64,000 nt of DNA from Deltaproteobacteria bacterium (GTDB taxonomy: Bacteria; Desulfobacterota; Desulfobacteria; Desulfobacterales; G020354645), in the NCBI GenBank assembly GCA_020354645.1, contig CP070652.1:4130629-4194628 (forward strand), in the 5' to 3' direction. Below, piece after piece: positions 55,536 to 63,682 of this stretch (the stretch's first letter is position 1; every line of letters starts with the position of its first letter). The translations under genes and the position numbers were made by a program. The notes beneath the pieces are model-generated. The model saw only the letters and a list, made by a program, of their open reading frames with translations. It had not been told where the DNA came from and did not search any database.

Positions 55536-55583
55536 GAAGCTCCCCGCCCTGAAGGGCGGGGTTTGCAGGCAAGCGAAGGTGTC
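55536..55583 (+). repeat. Dispersed palindromic repeat, family 1 (clean copy)
   Basis: GAAGCTCCCCGCCCTGAAGG then GCGGGGTTTGCAGGCAAGCG and AAGGTGTC. The core CCCCGCCCT-GA-AGGGCGGGG is a 9-bp perfect stem with a two-base loop (55542-55561). GC-rich hairpins of this form with a flanking GAAGC are typical of ends of IS200/IS605-type elements. Confidence 0.75.
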
Positions 55584-55652
55584 ATTTGGTGCTGGAACGC
55601 AATCTAAAATATGCAAATAAACACCAAATGATTTCCAACGGCATGTTTTTTA

Positions 55653-55675
55653 TTGACACAAATGCCACAATGTGG
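55653..55675 (+). promoter_or_regulatory. Candidate -35 element with palindromic operator
   Basis: TTGACA at 55653-55658 followed by CCACA-A-TGTGG (55665-55675), a perfect 5-bp dyad placed in the spacer of the putative promoter, 55 nt before the HTH/two-CW gene. The -10 is poor, so an activator may be needed. Autoregulation by the HTH protein is plausible. Confidence 0.4.
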
Positions 55676-55730
55676 AATCTATCACAGGCACCGTGCGCTA
55701 AACTTTCATACAACTAATGGGGAATTTACG

Positions 55731-56105
55731 ATGAATCGCAATGAATTCAAATCTATTCGCACGAAACTAAACAAGACCCAAAAACAGATGGCCCATCTGC
55801 TGGGGGTGTCAGTAAAAGCGATACACAGCTACGAACAAGGTTGGCGCTCCGTTCCCCCCGCTGTGGAAAGGCAACTCTTTTTTCTACTTTCCAGAACACG
55901 GATAGCCACCGGCAACAAGAAAAACTGTTGGACGATAAAAAAATGTCCCAGCAACCGCAAAAAACAGTGTCCGGCTTGGGAATTTAATACCGGCAAACTC
56001 TGTTGGTTTATCAACGGTACGATTTGTGAAGGTTATAGCCAAAGGAATTGGCAAGAAAAGATGAAAATTTGTCGAACATGCGAAGTATTTGATCATCTTC
56101 TTTAA
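55731..56105 (+). CDS. HTH protein with Cys-rich two-CW domain
   Basis: 124 aa from the ATG at 55731 (GGGGAA about 8 nt upstream); a longer frame back to 55653 is not needed. N-terminal XRE/NadS-type HTH (MNRNEFKSIRTKLNKTQKQM, LLGVSVKAIHSYEQGWR). The C-terminal half is Cys-rich: NCWTIKKCPSNRKKQCPAWE, GKLCWFINGTICEG, KICRTCEVF, the so-called two-CW arrangement, which looks like a metal or Fe-S site. A redox- or metal-sensing regulator is a reasonable inference. Stands alone, followed by metX after 183 bases. Confidence 0.75.
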   Translation: MNRNEFKSIRTKLNKTQKQMAHLLGVSVKAIHSYEQGWRSVPPAVERQLFFLLSRTRIATGNKKNCWTIKKCPSNRKKQCPAWEFNTGKLCWFINGTICEGYSQRNWQEKMKICRTCEVFDHLL

Positions 56106-56288
56106 TCAACGGTCTCGACAGCTACAATGAGTATTAGAATCTAATTATTCTCCCTCACATATATCGGCTTTTTCCAAAAATTTCCAGAGCCATAGCACGA
56201 ATCAATTCACACTTACGGGAACTTCAAGGCTATTCGGTTCGGTTCGGTCTTCTGGGAGAATTTTTGTACGAAGTGACAGCAAATTAAA

Positions 56289-57461
56289 ATGAGCGAATAC
56301 ATAGAACACGATAAAAATGGGGTTTCAGTGGGACTCGTCGAAAAACAGTTTTACACTTTTGCCCATCCCCCTAACGAAATGATATTGGAAAACGGTACCA
56401 AGCTGGGACCGATCACACTGGCCTACGAGACTTACGGCACATTGAATCCACGCAGGGATAACGCAATTCTGATTCTCCATGCGCTATCCGGTGACTCCCA
56501 TGTGGCAGGCTATTATAGCAATGATGATTCCAAACCAGGTTGGTGGGATATAATGGTCGGTCCCGGTAAAGGGATAGATACCAATAAGTATTTTGTGGTG
56601 TGTTCCAATATTCTGGGCAGCTGTATGGGATCAACCGGGCCTTGTACGATCAATCCTGAAACCGTATTGCCCTATGCCCTTGATTTCCCAATGGTGACTA
56701 TCGGTGACATGGTCAGAGCCCAAATGGCCCTCATGGATTATTTGGAAATTGATAAGATTCTTGCGGTGATCGGCGGCTCTATTGGTGGTATGCAGGTTTT
56801 GGAGTGGTGCGTCAAATACCCGCAAAAGGTTGTCTCGGCCATCCCCCTGGCCTCTACCACAAGACATTCAGCCCTGGCCATCGCTTTTAACGAAGTAGCT
56901 CGACAGGCCATTATGGCGGATCCGAACTGGAACAATGGAAATTATTATTCAGGGGACAAGCCTGATCTCGGTCTGGCGGTAGCCCGCATGATCGGTCACA
57001 TCACCTATTTATCAGATGAATCTATGCGCCGTAAATTCGGCCGTCGGTTGCAGACTCGTAGTAATTTTTCCTTCAACTTCGATGCCGATTTTCAAGTAGA
57101 GAGCTATCTGCGCTACCAGGGAACAAAATTTGTTGAACGTTTTGATGCCAATTCATTTTTGTATATTACAAAAGCCGCTGATTATTACGACCTGGAATAT
57201 CAATACGGCGATGGATCAGCGGTTAAGGCCTTTTCAAAGGTCAAGGCAAAATTCTTGGTGGTCTCGTTCACGTCTGATTGGCTTTACCCGACATATCAAT
57301 CCAAGGCTATGGTACAGGCCATGAAAAAAAATGGTCTTGATGTAAGTTTTTGCGAAATAGAAGCCGCATGGGGCCATGATGCGTTTCTTTTACCGAGTGA
57401 ACGGCTATCCGCTTTAATAAAAGGATTTTTGGGGCGTGTCCATGGAGAGATCCAACCATAA
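56289..57461 (+). CDS. metX: Homoserine O-acetyltransferase
   Basis: 390 aa alpha/beta hydrolase. LAYETYGTLNPRRDNAILI, GSCMGSTGP, nucleophile Ser164 in GGSIGGMQVLEW, Asp in SDWLYP and His in WGHDAFLL form the catalytic triad. It acylates homoserine (acetyl-CoA, or succinyl-CoA in some members) as the first committed step to methionine. The metW gene overlaps its 3' end by 20 nt. No SAM riboswitch was recognisable in the 183-base gap upstream. Confidence 0.9.
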   Translation: MSEYIEHDKNGVSVGLVEKQFYTFAHPPNEMILENGTKLGPITLAYETYGTLNPRRDNAILILHALSGDSHVAGYYSNDDSKPGWWDIMVGPGKGIDTNKYFVVCSNILGSCMGSTGPCTINPETVLPYALDFPMVTIGDMVRAQMALMDYLEIDKILAVIGGSIGGMQVLEWCVKYPQKVVSAIPLASTTRHSALAIAFNEVARQAIMADPNWNNGNYYSGDKPDLGLAVARMIGHITYLSDESMRRKFGRRLQTRSNFSFNFDADFQVESYLRYQGTKFVERFDANSFLYITKAADYYDLEYQYGDGSAVKAFSKVKAKFLVVSFTSDWLYPTYQSKAMVQAMKKNGLDVSFCEIEAAWGHDAFLLPSERLSALIKGFLGRVHGEIQP

Positions 57462-58065
57462 CCAAATGCGCTTTGATCTAGAGATAATTGCTTCCTGGAT
57501 AGAACCGGGATCCAAAGTGTTGGATCTCGGTTGCGGGGAGGGGGATCTATTAAGATTCCTCAAAGATCATAAAAATGTCACTGGTACCGGAATCGAGCAT
57601 GATGAAGCCAAGGTTGCCCAATGCGTTGAAAAAGGGGTAACAATTTTACAGGGTGATATTAATGAAGAAATCCTAGATTATCCAGACGGCTGTTTTGACT
57701 ACGTTATCCTCAGTCAAACATTGCAGCAAGTCTATGCGCCCTCAGAGCTCATTCGGTCGATGTTGCGAATTGGAAAGAAAGGTGTCGTTAGTTTTCCGAA
57801 TTTCAGTCACTGGAAAGTCAGGTTGCAGCTACTTTTATCGGGTTATGCCCCCATAACCCCGCAACTGCCCTATGAGTGGTACAATACACCGAATATTCGT
57901 GTCATCACGCTAAAAGATTTCAGAAAATACTCCAAAAAAGTCGACTTTGAGATTTTGAAGGAAGTGGCCATTAATACCCAGAATGGGGCTAAATGGGGAA
58001 GCGTCATAAAAATTCTTCCTAATTTACGCGCTAATTACGGCATCTTCTTAATTGGAAGAGTATAA
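57442..58065 (+). CDS. metW: Methionine biosynthesis protein MetW
   Basis: 207 aa from the ATG at 57442 (a GTG at 57436 is also in frame), overlapping metX. SAM-methyltransferase-like motif KVLDLGCGEGDLLRFLKD, QGDINEEILDYPDGCFDYVILSQTLQQV, SFPNFSHWKVRLQLL and PYEWYNTPNIRVITLKDF, all diagnostic of MetW. MetW works with MetX in homoserine acylation; metXW is a standard operon. Confidence 0.93.
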   Translation: MERSNHNQMRFDLEIIASWIEPGSKVLDLGCGEGDLLRFLKDHKNVTGTGIEHDEAKVAQCVEKGVTILQGDINEEILDYPDGCFDYVILSQTLQQVYAPSELIRSMLRIGKKGVVSFPNFSHWKVRLQLLLSGYAPITPQLPYEWYNTPNIRVITLKDFRKYSKKVDFEILKEVAINTQNGAKWGSVIKILPNLRANYGIFLIGRV

Positions 58066-58108
58066 AAAATTTGTCTGCCATCACCTGGTTCGCAAATTGA
58101 CGCGATCG

Positions 58109-58762
58109 TCAGGTAATCATGCCGAAAGCTCTCACGGGAAAGGATCCGAGTCCTTTAACTTTCACCGGAACAGCAAAAAACTTAAAGCCCCGGTCGGGAA
58201 GCGCTTCAAGGTTACACAGATGCTCCAAGACCGGTATCCCGGCACCCAGCAAAATGGAGTGGGCAGGTCGTGTGGCGTCGGCAGTGTCGTCTATGTTCAC
58301 CGAATCAATGCCGACCAGAGCCACATCGGACGCAGTTAAAAATCGGGCTGCTTTTTCGGTCACGAACGGATGACCTTCAAAATAGATATCGGTTCTCCAA
58401 AATTTAGCCCAACCGGTGTGTATTAAAACTGCTTTTCCTCGTAGCGCCCTGTCCTCAAACAGTTCAGGATTGATCTCTCGGGATTCCGGATCTGCACGAA
58501 ACACCATTCCATCGAGATTCACCAAGGAACAAAGGTCAAGTGCTGAAAGGTCCTTGCCTTCGACATAGCGGTGGAAGGGCGCATCAATATAAGTACCGGT
58601 GTTGGCAACCATATTAATTTTACCGATATGGAAAGAGGTCCCCTCAGCATATTGTTGCCTTGATGCCTCTCGACTTAAATAGTCGGAAATCTCTGGTGGC
58701 GGCAGACCTTTGTAGGTCAGCATACCATCTTCAACAACATGGCTGACGTCTATTAACTTCAT
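58109..58762 (-). CDS. Cyclase/kynurenine formamidase-like protein with altered metal site
   Basis: 217 aa, cyclase-family fold. N-terminal LIDVSHVVEDGMLTYKGLPPP. The active-site motif HxGTHxDxPxH is NTGTYIDAPFHRYVEG here: the two zinc-binding histidines are replaced by Asn and Tyr (checked in the DNA), while the Asp and the later His remain. A later VGIDSVNIDD is intact. Ordinary members hydrolyse N-formylkynurenine or cyclise polyketides. This variant may have a different metal or no catalysis. Minus-strand gene ending 44 bases from metW. Confidence 0.75.
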   Translation of the reverse strand: MKLIDVSHVVEDGMLTYKGLPPPEISDYLSREASRQQYAEGTSFHIGKINMVANTGTYIDAPFHRYVEGKDLSALDLCSLVNLDGMVFRADPESREINPELFEDRALRGKAVLIHTGWAKFWRTDIYFEGHPFVTEKAARFLTASDVALVGIDSVNIDDTADATRPAHSILLGAGIPVLEHLCNLEALPDRGFKFFAVPVKVKGLGSFPVRAFGMIT

Positions 58763-58844
58763 CGCTGTTTAATCCTTTTTCAGTTAAATGCCTGTCCGGT
58801 GAAGAATACAAGAAGGTTACATTCATTTGATGGAGTCATTATCT

Positions 58845-59363
58845 TTAACGGTCAAAAAATATATTTTTACCGGAAACGGAAAGCGGAATTCCCATCACGA
58901 AATCCCAGTCCACTAAATTCATTTTGCGGGCCACCACCCCTGCGCGATACATAATGCGGTTATCAACGTTTAGCGTGCTGGCGGTTTTTACCGCAGATCC
59001 CAATGCGATCCCCATATCAAGCAGCCGGTATGCGCAAAAGGGACCGGTAAAATCGCCTTCCTGTCTGTTTTGCTTGCCCAAAGTCTTACAATCCGGAAAC
59101 CCGCAGGCTGCGCAATCAAGCCCGAGTACAGTGGCATTTTTAATTCCCACAAGAACCACAGCCACAGATTGAGCAATATTTTTGGCATCGCGATCAAAAT
59201 CCTTTTTTTGGTTATTTACCCCAAACTCTACCATGGCATCGGCCAGCTCTTTCAGAACCGCTCCTTCAAGTATCTTGGTCTTTACAAAGTTTTCTCCCTT
59301 ACTCTTCGGCGCAGTAGTAGCAGATATTTCCATCAATTTGGCCACGAGATTAATTCCATCCAT
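58845..59363 (-). CDS. DUF2148 ferredoxin-like domain protein
   Basis: 172 aa. Basic/helical N-terminus, then a cysteine motif LDCAACGFPDCKTLGKQ and a distal FCAYRLLDMGIALGSAVKTA, the DUF2148 pattern of small putative Fe-S proteins common in anaerobes. Reads like a four-cysteine cluster site. Electron carrier or cluster-binding regulator. Lies 72 bases upstream of, and on the same strand as, the cyclase; 71 bases after the MBL gene stop, so the three may form an operon. Confidence 0.85.
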   Translation of the reverse strand: MDGINLVAKLMEISATTAPKSKGENFVKTKILEGAVLKELADAMVEFGVNNQKKDFDRDAKNIAQSVAVVLVGIKNATVLGLDCAACGFPDCKTLGKQNRQEGDFTGPFCAYRLLDMGIALGSAVKTASTLNVDNRIMYRAGVVARKMNLVDWDFVMGIPLSVSGKNIFFDR

Positions 59364-59434
59364 CGTTCGACTCCTTGTTTAATTGTTTTGAAACTGCTGC
59401 TAGTGAAAATAAATAGTCATTTTGAGATTCAGCC

Positions 59435-60076
59435 CTATATTATTTGTCGGGTAAATGCGTTTGTTCTTTTTTCTTTCTCGATGGTTGAATAAGGGGCCGG
59501 GCCGTAATCATGTCCCGGCCACACACGGGTTTCCCCGGGCAATGTGTATAGTTTTTCCTGAATAGAATGGAGCAGTTGTTTGGTGGAGCCGCCGGTCAGG
59601 TCTGTTCGTCCCACCGCACCGACAAAGAGTGTATCGCCGGTGAAAACATGACCGGCCGTATAAAGGCTTATCCCTCCGGGGGTGTGGCCGGGCGTGTGAA
59701 TTACTCTCAGAGTAACCTTTCCAATTTTGATCTCATCGTCATCTTTCAGTAAGATATCTGCTTGGGGTGATGCCTTACCACCCAATACTTTAGCAAAAGT
59801 CCTATTCACCAAGGATGTGAGTTGTCCTGCATCCAGCCTGTGAATTAACAGCTTCGCACCGGTTGCCCCGATAATAGCCGCATTGCCTGCCGTATGATCA
59901 GAATGGCAGTGGGTATTGATAACCTGTATGACCTGGTAACCCGTTTTTTTGATATCTTGCAAAATCCTGCGGCTGTCAAACGCCGGATCGATCAGAGCGC
60001 AGGTCATAGAAGGTTCATCACCCACCAGGTAGCAGAAAGTAGCCATCTTGCTTAGTTTTATCTGACGGATATCCAT
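59435..60076 (-). CDS. MBL-fold hydrolase (glyoxalase II / persulfide dioxygenase-like)
   Basis: 214 aa from the ATG at 60076; the frame continues to a TTG at 60139, and neither start has a clear Shine-Dalgarno. Motifs: YLVGDE, INTHCHSDHTAGN (HxHxDH), HTPGHTPGGISLY, FTGDTLFVGAVGRTDLTGGS, and WPGHDYGP. The FVGAVGRTDL form and short length fit the rhodanese/ETHE1-like persulfide dioxygenase or short glyoxalase II branch. It hydrolyses a thioester or oxidises a persulfide; the sequence alone does not decide. Heads a set with the DUF2148 and cyclase genes. Confidence 0.83.
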   Translation of the reverse strand: MDIRQIKLSKMATFCYLVGDEPSMTCALIDPAFDSRRILQDIKKTGYQVIQVINTHCHSDHTAGNAAIIGATGAKLLIHRLDAGQLTSLVNRTFAKVLGGKASPQADILLKDDDEIKIGKVTLRVIHTPGHTPGGISLYTAGHVFTGDTLFVGAVGRTDLTGGSTKQLLHSIQEKLYTLPGETRVWPGHDYGPAPYSTIEKEKRTNAFTRQII

Positions 60077-60358
60077 GTTGTAACCGAGCTTTTTTAACAG
60101 GTCTGACAAACCCCTTTCGTCGATTGAAAGCGGCCTCAAAAAATATTCAGCAACGCCAATTATGCGCTGCCCTAAAATTTAAGCTGCTGGAGATTAGACA
60201 GTTTCCATAACGAGCATTAATACTTTTGTCAACGCCTGTAACGGGCAAATCTCACCTGTTGATTTAGGTTTCACATACAGCTTTAGATTGACAACTGGAA
60301 AATCAGGCTTAAAATACTACACAACCAACCAATATGCTGGGCAGGTGCGCCCCCTGGA

Positions 60359-60620
60359 ACTGGTTTCAAAACCTCTTTTGAACCAATTTTGAGAACTTTT
60401 GTCCAAAAGCGCTTAGTCCCGCCCAGGCGGGATAAAATCTTGAACTGTTTTAGGGTGTTAGCCCCAGTTTTCAAAATTTAGTGCAGCGGACTTAGTGCTT
60501 TTCAATCCGCCAAAGATCTATGGCGGATAAAAAGGCCCAAACGCCTCGGCTGCCTTCGACCCGAACTCAGGCCGAGGGTAGCTCGTCGCAGGCCGGTGAA
60601 AATAAGGTTTTGAAACTGCT
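60359..60620. repeat. Hairpin-rich block with inverted ends in the 60.1-60.8 kb gap
   Basis: The 705-base gap between the MBL and zinc-ribbon/HEAT genes holds GGTTTCAAAACCT (60362-60374) and its inverse AGGTTTTGAAAC (60605-60616). Between these are stems TCCCGCC/GGCGGGA, ATCCGCCA/TGGCGGAT (60505-60528) and CCTCGGC/GCCGAGG (60544-60577). This may be a decayed mobile element or a structured RNA. A 63-codon frame inside it is not convincing. Confidence 0.4.
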
Positions 60621-60781
60621 TCTAAACCTTGTGCTTTTGATATCAAATTAAGAGAAATTTACACTATACACCTTTCAGGACACCAAAGATGCTTTGCCGG
60701 AGATGAGCCGATTCAAATATAATCGATACCCTCAGCTTACGACAAAAATGCCTGGACTGGATATCATATGGAGGAAAACAA

Positions 60782-61459
60782 ATGGCTTTTGAAACCAGAG
60801 AACAGGTTTTGGAAAAAATACTTTCCCAAGAGAAACCGAAATGTCCCCACTGTAAAGAGGAAATGAAGATATGGGAAACGCCCCCCATTAACTTTGCTGA
60901 CGGTCTGGGCTGGGGTACGCCTTTTCTGTATATTTGTTTTAACGATGATTGCCCGCTTTATCGCCAGGGCTGGGACCATATGAAAGAAACATATGCCCAG
61001 ACTGCTTCCTACCGCTGTATGTGTTATCCTGACAGCAAGCAGTTTCAATTAATACCCGTGTTCAGCCCGATGGGTGCAAAAGGACAAATCATCGACGATC
61101 AGATCTTGCTGGAGCAGGAAATGCTTAAAGAGGCCATCAAAAAGGGATTTTCGATTCTCGCAGATTGTTATGTATCAAAAGATGGCGTGGCCGTGTTGAA
61201 TCTGCTCCTGGACGCATCGCAACCGATGCGGGTAAGGGTCAAAGCCGCTGAGATGATCGGTGACATTGGAGAAATAGAAGCAATTGAGCCATTGAAAAAT
61301 ATCAGATCAGGCAATGATAAACTCGATAACGAAATCGAAAAATCGGTTTCAAAAATCCATAAAAGATTTTTTACCCGTGAATGTCCCTTTTGTGCTGAGA
61401 TCATAAAAAGGCGGGCCAAGATCTGCAAACATTGCGGTGCAGAAGTGGCTGGAAATTAA
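60782..61459 (+). CDS. Zinc-ribbon protein with a central HEAT repeat
   Basis: 225 aa. Opening ribbon KCPHCKEEMKIW with YICFNDDCPLY, then a linker, one or two HEAT-like helical repeats (VLNLLLDASQPMRVRVKAAEMIGDIGEIEAIEPLKNI, in parts), and a closing ribbon ECPFCAEIIKRRAKICKHCGAE. Two zinc sites flanking a HEAT scaffold point to protein-protein interaction. GGAGGA sits about 6 nt before the ATG. Partner unknown; it converges with the HsdR-N gene. Confidence 0.75.
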   Translation: MAFETREQVLEKILSQEKPKCPHCKEEMKIWETPPINFADGLGWGTPFLYICFNDDCPLYRQGWDHMKETYAQTASYRCMCYPDSKQFQLIPVFSPMGAKGQIIDDQILLEQEMLKEAIKKGFSILADCYVSKDGVAVLNLLLDASQPMRVRVKAAEMIGDIGEIEAIEPLKNIRSGNDKLDNEIEKSVSKIHKRFFTRECPFCAEIIKRRAKICKHCGAEVAGN

Positions 61460-61487
61460 TTATTCTATGTGAAATGAGTGAATCTTT

Positions 61488-62036
61488 TCAGGAAATATTT
61501 CGTTTTACATTCACTCTCATGCTGTCATAGCTGCGGAAGATGAGCTTCTCTTGCTCAATGCGTTCTTCTGGCAAAGGGCGCAGGGTTGTCACACGTAATA
61601 TTTCTAAAGCTTCTTTTTTTGAAGGGATAGCGTTCAAACCTTCACCGACTTTCCTTCCTGTAACCGTATCCAGTACAATAGCGGTTATACCATCGGAAAT
61701 CACGGTAAGCGGAATTTGGTATTTTTCTAAAAGCCGAGCGGCCGCCAACGTTTCCCTTTCCCACGAACCCAGGGAACCGGCAGGACATTTTAAAACCATC
61801 AAGTAAGTCTTGCCCCCATCCGGGCTAACTACAAGATCCAGCTGAGATTGATAGTATTCACCGGCAATATTAAAAAATATGTCCACATCCAACGCAATAT
61901 CTTCTTTGGCATAACCTTTCTCATTCACCAAATAGCGCGCTACAGCCTGACGGTTTGCTTCAGCACCGATATCAGGAATCTCTTTCCCGGTGATAAAATC
62001 GGTAATGGTGGTATACGGTTTTGACGTTTGTGACAC
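61488..62036 (-). CDS. Solitary HsdR N-terminal-domain protein
   Basis: 182 aa, equal only to the type I restriction enzyme R-subunit N-terminal nuclease domain. YLVNEKGYAKEDIALDVDIFFNIAGEYYQSQLDLVV carries the acidic Asp; the later strand reads YLMVLKCPAGSLGSWERE. The PD-(D/E)xK nucleases have E-x-K here (VVECKAP), but this protein has V-L-K, so the Glu is lost. No ATPase, M or S subunit is nearby. Probably not a restriction nuclease; role unknown. Confidence 0.72.
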   Translation of the reverse strand: MSQTSKPYTTITDFITGKEIPDIGAEANRQAVARYLVNEKGYAKEDIALDVDIFFNIAGEYYQSQLDLVVSPDGGKTYLMVLKCPAGSLGSWERETLAAARLLEKYQIPLTVISDGITAIVLDTVTGRKVGEGLNAIPSKKEALEILRVTTLRPLPEERIEQEKLIFRSYDSMRVNVKRNIS

Positions 62037-62116
62037 GCGTTTTTCTCACCAAGGGACCAATGGATAAAAATGACAGGATTTCACCATACGTCTGCTCGAC
62101 CGATAATTTTTAAACA

Positions 62117-63682
62117 TTATCTGTTCATTATATCATTATCAGCAAGTAGCGACACGCCGGTCATCTGTTTCGGTTGCTCAATCCCCATAATTTCAAGAAT
62201 CGTGGGGGCAATATCACCCAAACAACCGGCTGCTCTTAGTTCAGCATCACGTCTTTTTTCATCGACCAGAATAAATGGAACGGGATTGAGAGTGTGCGCC
62301 GTATAGATCTTTCCGTTTTCATCGATCATTCTCTCTGAGTTGCCGTGATCTGCTGTAATCAAAGCCACTCCGCCTTGCAAACGTACCTGAGAAACTATCC
62401 GATTAAGACAGCTGTCGACAGTCTCACACGCCCGGATGGCAGCTTGAAGCACACCGGTATGTCCCACCATATCCATGTTGGCAAAATTGAGCACAATAAA
62501 ATCATACTTTTTTGACTGCAATCGGGATAAGATTTCTTCCGTTACCAAATAGGCACTCATCTCCGGTTTCAGATCATAGGTGGGAATTTCACGCGGTGAT
62601 GGGATTAAGCATCGCTCCTCCAAAGGGAAGGGTTTTTCTTGGCCACCATTGAAAAAGTAGGTTACATGGGCATATTTTTCGGTCTCTGCGATTCGGAGTT
62701 GAGACAATCCCTTTCGACTGATAACCTCACCCAAAATCGCTTCCAGACGGATTGGTGGAAATGCAATCGGCAGCTTAAATTCCTGATCATAAAGCGTCAT
62801 ACATACGAATTCACAAAGCTTCGGATAAGGATTCCGTTTGAAAAATTCAAATACCGGTTGGGTAAATACACGGGTAATCTCCCGCACACGGTCAGCACGG
62901 AAGTTGAAACAGATAAGGCCGTCACCATTCTGAATGAGGCCCAGCGGGTTTCCCGCCGCCCCTGTTATAACAATCGGTTGAATGAATTCATCGGTTTCAT
63001 TCCGCAAGTAAGCCTTTTCTACCGCTGTTACCGGGTCCCTTGCCTTGATCCCGTCACCGCGGGTAAAGAGGTTAAAGGCTTTTTCTATTCGTTCCCAGCG
63101 ATTATCCCGATCCATGGCATAAAACCGTCCGCAAACCGTTGCAATGGTACCGGAATTCGTTGATTGGAGGTATTCATTCAAGCGTCTCAAAAATCCCACC
63201 CCACTGTCTGGAGCAGTATCGCGGCCATCCAGGATAGCATGAACGCATACATTGCCCAGATCCTTTTTTTTGGCCATATCCAGCAACGCCAGCAGATGAT
63301 TGAGTTGGCTGTGAACCCCTCCGTCGGATAACAGCCCCATCATATGAAGCGTTGTGCCGTTTGCTTTAATCCTGGCCATTGCAGAATTCAATACCTTGTT
63401 TCCAAAAAACGAGCCGTCCCGAATAGCCATGTCGATCCGCAATAGATCCTGGTATACCACCCTGCCGGCGCCGATATTGAGATGTCCGACTTCAGAGTTT
63501 CCCATAATGCCTTCTGGAAGCCCGACGGCCTCACCGGAACATAATAGCTGGGTGCTGGGGAAAGCACTATTGAGTTCATCCAGGGTGGGTGTCTCAGCAA
63601 GGTGTATAGCATTTCCCTCGTGGTTGGAACCTATCCCCCAACCGTCCAGAATAACCAGCATACAGGGTTGTGGCTGCGGCAT
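62117..63682 (-). CDS. gpmI: 2,3-bisphosphoglycerate-independent phosphoglycerate mutase
   Basis: 521 aa. Alkaline-phosphatase-fold enzyme. N-terminal LVILDGWGIGSNHEGNA with metal-binding Asp, catalytic Ser63 in GNSEVGHLNIGAGR, HAILDGRDTAPDSG, FNFRADRVREI, and C-terminal ITADHGN with YTAHTLNPVPFIL. Interconverts 3- and 2-phosphoglycerate using two Mn ions. Standard length. It could also start at an internal ATG, seven codons in. With pckG in the same window, central carbon metabolism is well represented. Confidence 0.95.
   Translation of the reverse strand: MPQPQPCMLVILDGWGIGSNHEGNAIHLAETPTLDELNSAFPSTQLLCSGEAVGLPEGIMGNSEVGHLNIGAGRVVYQDLLRIDMAIRDGSFFGNKVLNSAMARIKANGTTLHMMGLLSDGGVHSQLNHLLALLDMAKKKDLGNVCVHAILDGRDTAPDSGVGFLRRLNEYLQSTNSGTIATVCGRFYAMDRDNRWERIEKAFNLFTRGDGIKARDPVTAVEKAYLRNETDEFIQPIVITGAAGNPLGLIQNGDGLICFNFRADRVREITRVFTQPVFEFFKRNPYPKLCEFVCMTLYDQEFKLPIAFPPIRLEAILGEVISRKGLSQLRIAETEKYAHVTYFFNGGQEKPFPLEERCLIPSPREIPTYDLKPEMSAYLVTEEILSRLQSKKYDFIVLNFANMDMVGHTGVLQAAIRACETVDSCLNRIVSQVRLQGGVALITADHGNSERMIDENGKIYTAHTLNPVPFILVDEKRRDAELRAAGCLGDIAPTILEIMGIEQPKQMTGVSLLADNDIMNR

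Noticed and set aside
18638-55583. CRISPR array made of the family-1 palindromes
   Set aside because: The copies are kilobases apart, in both orientations and without regular spacers; dispersed elements rather than an array.
56106-56288. SAM riboswitch or methionine operator before metX
   Set aside because: Searched by eye for the conserved riboswitch core and for a MetJ-like box; neither was convincing.
60283-60474. 63-codon minus-strand frame in the 60.3 kb gap
   Set aside because: No domain, no ribosome-binding site, and it lies in a hairpin-rich repeat block.
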